Assembly (NCBI GenBank): GCA_944326155.1
Contig: CALVCV010000012.1
Location: 1 to 43,842, forward strand
Direction of reading: 5' to 3'
Source: an uncultured Bacilli bacterium
Lineage (GTDB): Bacteria; Bacillota_I; Bacilli_A; ML615J-28; CAG-313
Length of the DNA: 43,842 nucleotides
Numbering within the stretch: the first letter of the stretch is position 1; every line of letters starts with the position of its first letter. A program made the translations under genes and the position numbers. The notes below the pieces were generated by a model that saw only the letters and a program-made list of their open reading frames with translations, searched no databases and was not told where the DNA came from. Of the stretch, positions 42,125 to 43,842 are shown piece by piece.

Positions 42125-42492
42125 GGGTCTGTATTTTGGTTTCGACGGGATTTTTGAATTGATGTAAGCACGTCGTGGTTATGCACGTTAAAACATGAGA
42201 TTTAAATAAACGCAAATAATACAAATTACGCTTTCTGCTAGGCTTAATTAGCAGAAAACTACCAAAAGTGGTTTTATCTTTTATCATTACTTGTCTACGT
42301 GTAGGATAAAGGAAAGAGAGTAGGCTTTGAAAAAATATTGCTTTTCTAGATATTTTTTTAAGAAAAAAAGAAATAGTAGTCATTTATTTTGTTTATTCAT
42401 AAATGATTATGAAATTTTAAAATATACTAAACGTGTAGAAAGCAGAATGGATGAAGTTTCGGACCCGAGTTCGACTCTCGGCAGATCCACCA
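42125..42492 (+). ncRNA. ssrA: transfer-messenger RNA (tmRNA)
   Basis: 368 nt. The ends GGGTCTG (42125-42131) and CAGATCC (42482-42488) form the tRNA-like acceptor, followed by encoded ACCA. The 5' TTTGGTTTCGACGGG and the 3' GTTCGACTCTCGGC T-arm are conserved. The tag frame starts at the resume codon GCA (42212) and reads A-N-N-T-N-Y-A-F-C before TAG (42239-42241). The stop enters a hairpin (42232-42240 with 42249-42257). With the alanine from the charged tmRNA the tag would be AANNTNYAFC. It rescues stalled ribosomes with SmpB. Confidence 0.96.
42212..42241 (+). CDS. tmRNA proteolysis-tag reading frame
   Basis: Nine codons and a TAG stop, ANNTNYAFC. The first part parallels the E. coli tag (A)ANDENYALAA, but LAA is replaced by FC. 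The resume codon was chosen from the conserved ATAAACGCAAAT context. Confidence 0.7.
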   Translation, partial: ANNTNYAFC

Positions 42493-42504
42493 AAAAAAAT
42501 TTTT

Positions 42505-42530
42505 GTCTGATATATTTATCAGACTTTTTA
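42505..42530 (+). terminator. tmRNA terminator
   Basis: GTCTGATA (42505-42512), loop TATT, TATCAGAC (42517-42524), then a T run. Confidence 0.92.
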
Positions 42531-42724
42531 ATTTTTATGATATAAATATACAAGAAATGTTATGACAACAAAAGGAAAATCAAAATCAATGATGATAACA
42601 ACTATCAGTTAAATTATGAATGTATTTATTATAATGATTTAAATGTGCTAAAAGAAGAAGACACTAGCAAATAGAAAATTTAAAATAATAATAGATGGGT
42701 AAATTTACAAAATAAAAAGGCTTT
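42531..42724. other. short AT-rich spacer between tmRNA and the sirtuin gene
   Basis: No gene called. One plus-strand frame without an ATG start (about 42554-42674, stopping at TAG) reads like ordinary protein and could be a decayed C-terminal fragment, but it is too short to assign. Confidence 0.35.
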
Positions 42725-43444
42725 TTAGGAAGTTACTTTAGATAAAATTTCACCAATTTTATCATGAATAACTAAAGTTGCATATTTATCATAAGGTGTT
42801 TGTTCCTGATTAATTAAAACAAGATTTTTACCCTTAAAAAATTGGATAAAACTAGCAGCAGGATAAACACTCAAAGAAGTTCCCCCAACGATTAATGTGT
42901 CACAGTGTGATATATAATTAAGTGCTTTTTCAATATTTTTTTGGTTTAACATTTCACCATATAAAACCACATCAGGTTTGATATAATGATGGCATTTTGG
43001 GCAAATCCCTTTGTATTGCACAAGTTCATCTTCAGTATAAAAATGGTTGCAAAAAATACAATAATTTCGTTTTACACTACCATGTAATTCAATTACTTGA
43101 TGACTATTTGCTTCTTGATGAAGACCATCAATATTTTGAGTAATAATGGCTTTTAATTTTCCTATTTGTTCTAATTTGGTTAAAGCAATATGAGCTTTAT
43201 TTGGTTTAGCGTTAGGGTGTAGCATTTCTTTGATATAAAAATCATAAAATTCTGTTTTGTGTAAATTAAAAAAAGTAGAGGATAACACTTCTTCAGCCGA
43301 ATACTTATACTTATTTTGGTTAAAAAGGCCACTTGCACTTCTAAAATCAGGAATGTTACTTTCAGTTGACACACCTGCCCCGCCAAAGAAAACAATATCA
43401 TTTGATGTTTCAATAATTTTTTTTAATTGTTCAATTTTATCCAT
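42725..43444 (-). CDS. cobB: Sir2-family NAD-dependent protein deacylase
   Basis: 239 aa from the ATG at 43444 (GGGTGA upstream); a GTG three codons earlier overlaps the RBS. Rossmann motif GGAGVSTESNIPDFRS, TQNIDGLH, catalytic histidine in IELHGS, four zinc cysteines (CIFC and CPKC), then VVLYGE and GTSLSVYPAA. Removes acyl groups from lysines using NAD. One departure: SNIPDFR in place of the usual SGIPDFR. Confidence 0.95.
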   Translation of the reverse strand: MDKIEQLKKIIETSNDIVFFGGAGVSTESNIPDFRSASGLFNQNKYKYSAEEVLSSTFFNLHKTEFYDFYIKEMLHPNAKPNKAHIALTKLEQIGKLKAIITQNIDGLHQEANSHQVIELHGSVKRNYCIFCNHFYTEDELVQYKGICPKCHHYIKPDVVLYGEMLNQKNIEKALNYISHCDTLIVGGTSLSVYPAASFIQFFKGKNLVLINQEQTPYDKYATLVIHDKIGEILSKVTS

Positions 43445-43842
43445 ACCATTCACCCGTTTAATTATAACATAAAGTTTGTAGCATTAAAAGTTAGAAAATA
43501 ATAATTTATATTAAATAGAATGGCTTTGGTGCATCAAAGAAGAAATAACGATAATATCTCTCATTGTTATAGCTGTTGTACAAGGGTTAGAGATAAAGAT
43601 GCATGTATAAAACCTAACACATTACTTTATAGAAATCTTAAAGCTATTGTAACTGAAGATATAAGATATTTAATGAGTAATATTAATAAAAAAGAATGTT
43701 AAAAGTAGAAAATTACAAGCATAGATTAATCTATATCAAATTAATATGGATTTAAAGCAACTTGCGGTATAATAAACATAAGTATTCAAGTAATATGATA
43801 ATAAAAAAATACTCATTTCGAAAAATGAGCGTGACAAGGGAT
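43445..43842. other. gene-poor right end
   Basis: A TATAAT on the minus strand close to the sirtuin start is probably its -10 box. A plus-strand 60-codon frame (43520-43702, five Cys) has no RBS and no recognisable family; I do not call it. TATAAT at about 43769 (after TTGCGG) and a hairpin at about 43813-43830 (CTCATTT/AAATGAG, loop CGAA) suggest a transcript beginning here and running out of the window. Confidence 0.4.

Noticed and set aside
42554-42674. Short plus-strand frame between tmRNA and the sirtuin gene
   Set aside because: No start codon or RBS; too short to distinguish a decayed gene from chance.
43520-43702. 60-codon frame with five cysteines
   Set aside because: No RBS and no regular Cys spacing. 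Kept only as a note in the region description.

Overview
The window is AT-rich bacterial chromosome using the standard code (TGA is a stop, Trp is TGG). Many promoters have the TTGACA-N17-TATAAT form, and starts often follow a GGGTGATAAAA-type ribosome binding site. Gene content (B. subtilis-like tRNA order behind a 5S gene, mnmG-rsmG-parA, spoIIE-like, addBA, a ComK-like protein, DUF951, PduL, an NAD-linked [FeFe] hydrogenase) points to an anaerobic, fermentative member of Bacillota in or near the Mollicutes-related Bacilli (Izemoplasmatales, RF39 or Erysipelotrichia-like). I infer that placement; it was not tested.

Layout. 1-1155: the 3' end of 5S rRNA and eleven tRNA genes closed by a terminator. 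1155-3225: an AT-rich gap, an IS3-family insertion sequence with a -1 frameshift site, and a tiny Cys-containing ORF. 3328-6356: a two-gene operon encoding a protein that reads like an [FeFe]-hydrogenase large subunit stripped of nearly all its cluster cysteines, plus a DUF2779 protein combining a Cas4/RecB-like nuclease with a DnaQ-like domain. 6504-8541: rimO and pduL, divergent. 8879-12715: zinc-ribbon protein, mnmG, rsmG, parA and DUF951, with no parB. 12834-20696: spoIIE-like, addB, addA. 20693-23666: rhodanese, PucR/CdaR-type regulator, orphan sugar-type ABC ATPase, ComK-like protein. 23691-25698: pgk and tpiA. 25792-29913: a one-pass membrane protein, rpsD with a structured leader, and a large lipoprotein phosphoesterase. 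30111-36995: a nine-gene hydrogenase operon, hydC-DRTGG-GHKL-DRTGG-PHP-GHKL-ferredoxin-hydB-hydA. 37042-39467: a Crp/Fnr regulator divergent from a solute-binding lipoprotein and a permease, with a palindrome between them. 39540-42025: YwaF-like protein, Nudix, M42 peptidase, DUF1653. 42125-42492: tmRNA. 42725-43444: sirtuin. The rest is AT-rich and unassigned.

How it fits together. Glycolysis (pgk, tpiA) makes NADH and reduced ferredoxin, HydABC would release the electrons as H2, and PduL would interconvert acyl-CoA and acyl-phosphate for ATP. The signalling-type genes inside the hydrogenase operon (two GHKL ATPases, two DRTGG proteins, a PHP protein) suggest control or assembly of the enzyme. 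The most unusual item is the cluster-less hydrogenase-like protein at 3328, co-transcribed with a nuclease-like gene. The best RNA-level observations are the rpsD leader pseudoknot and a tmRNA tag predicted to end in AFC instead of ALAA.
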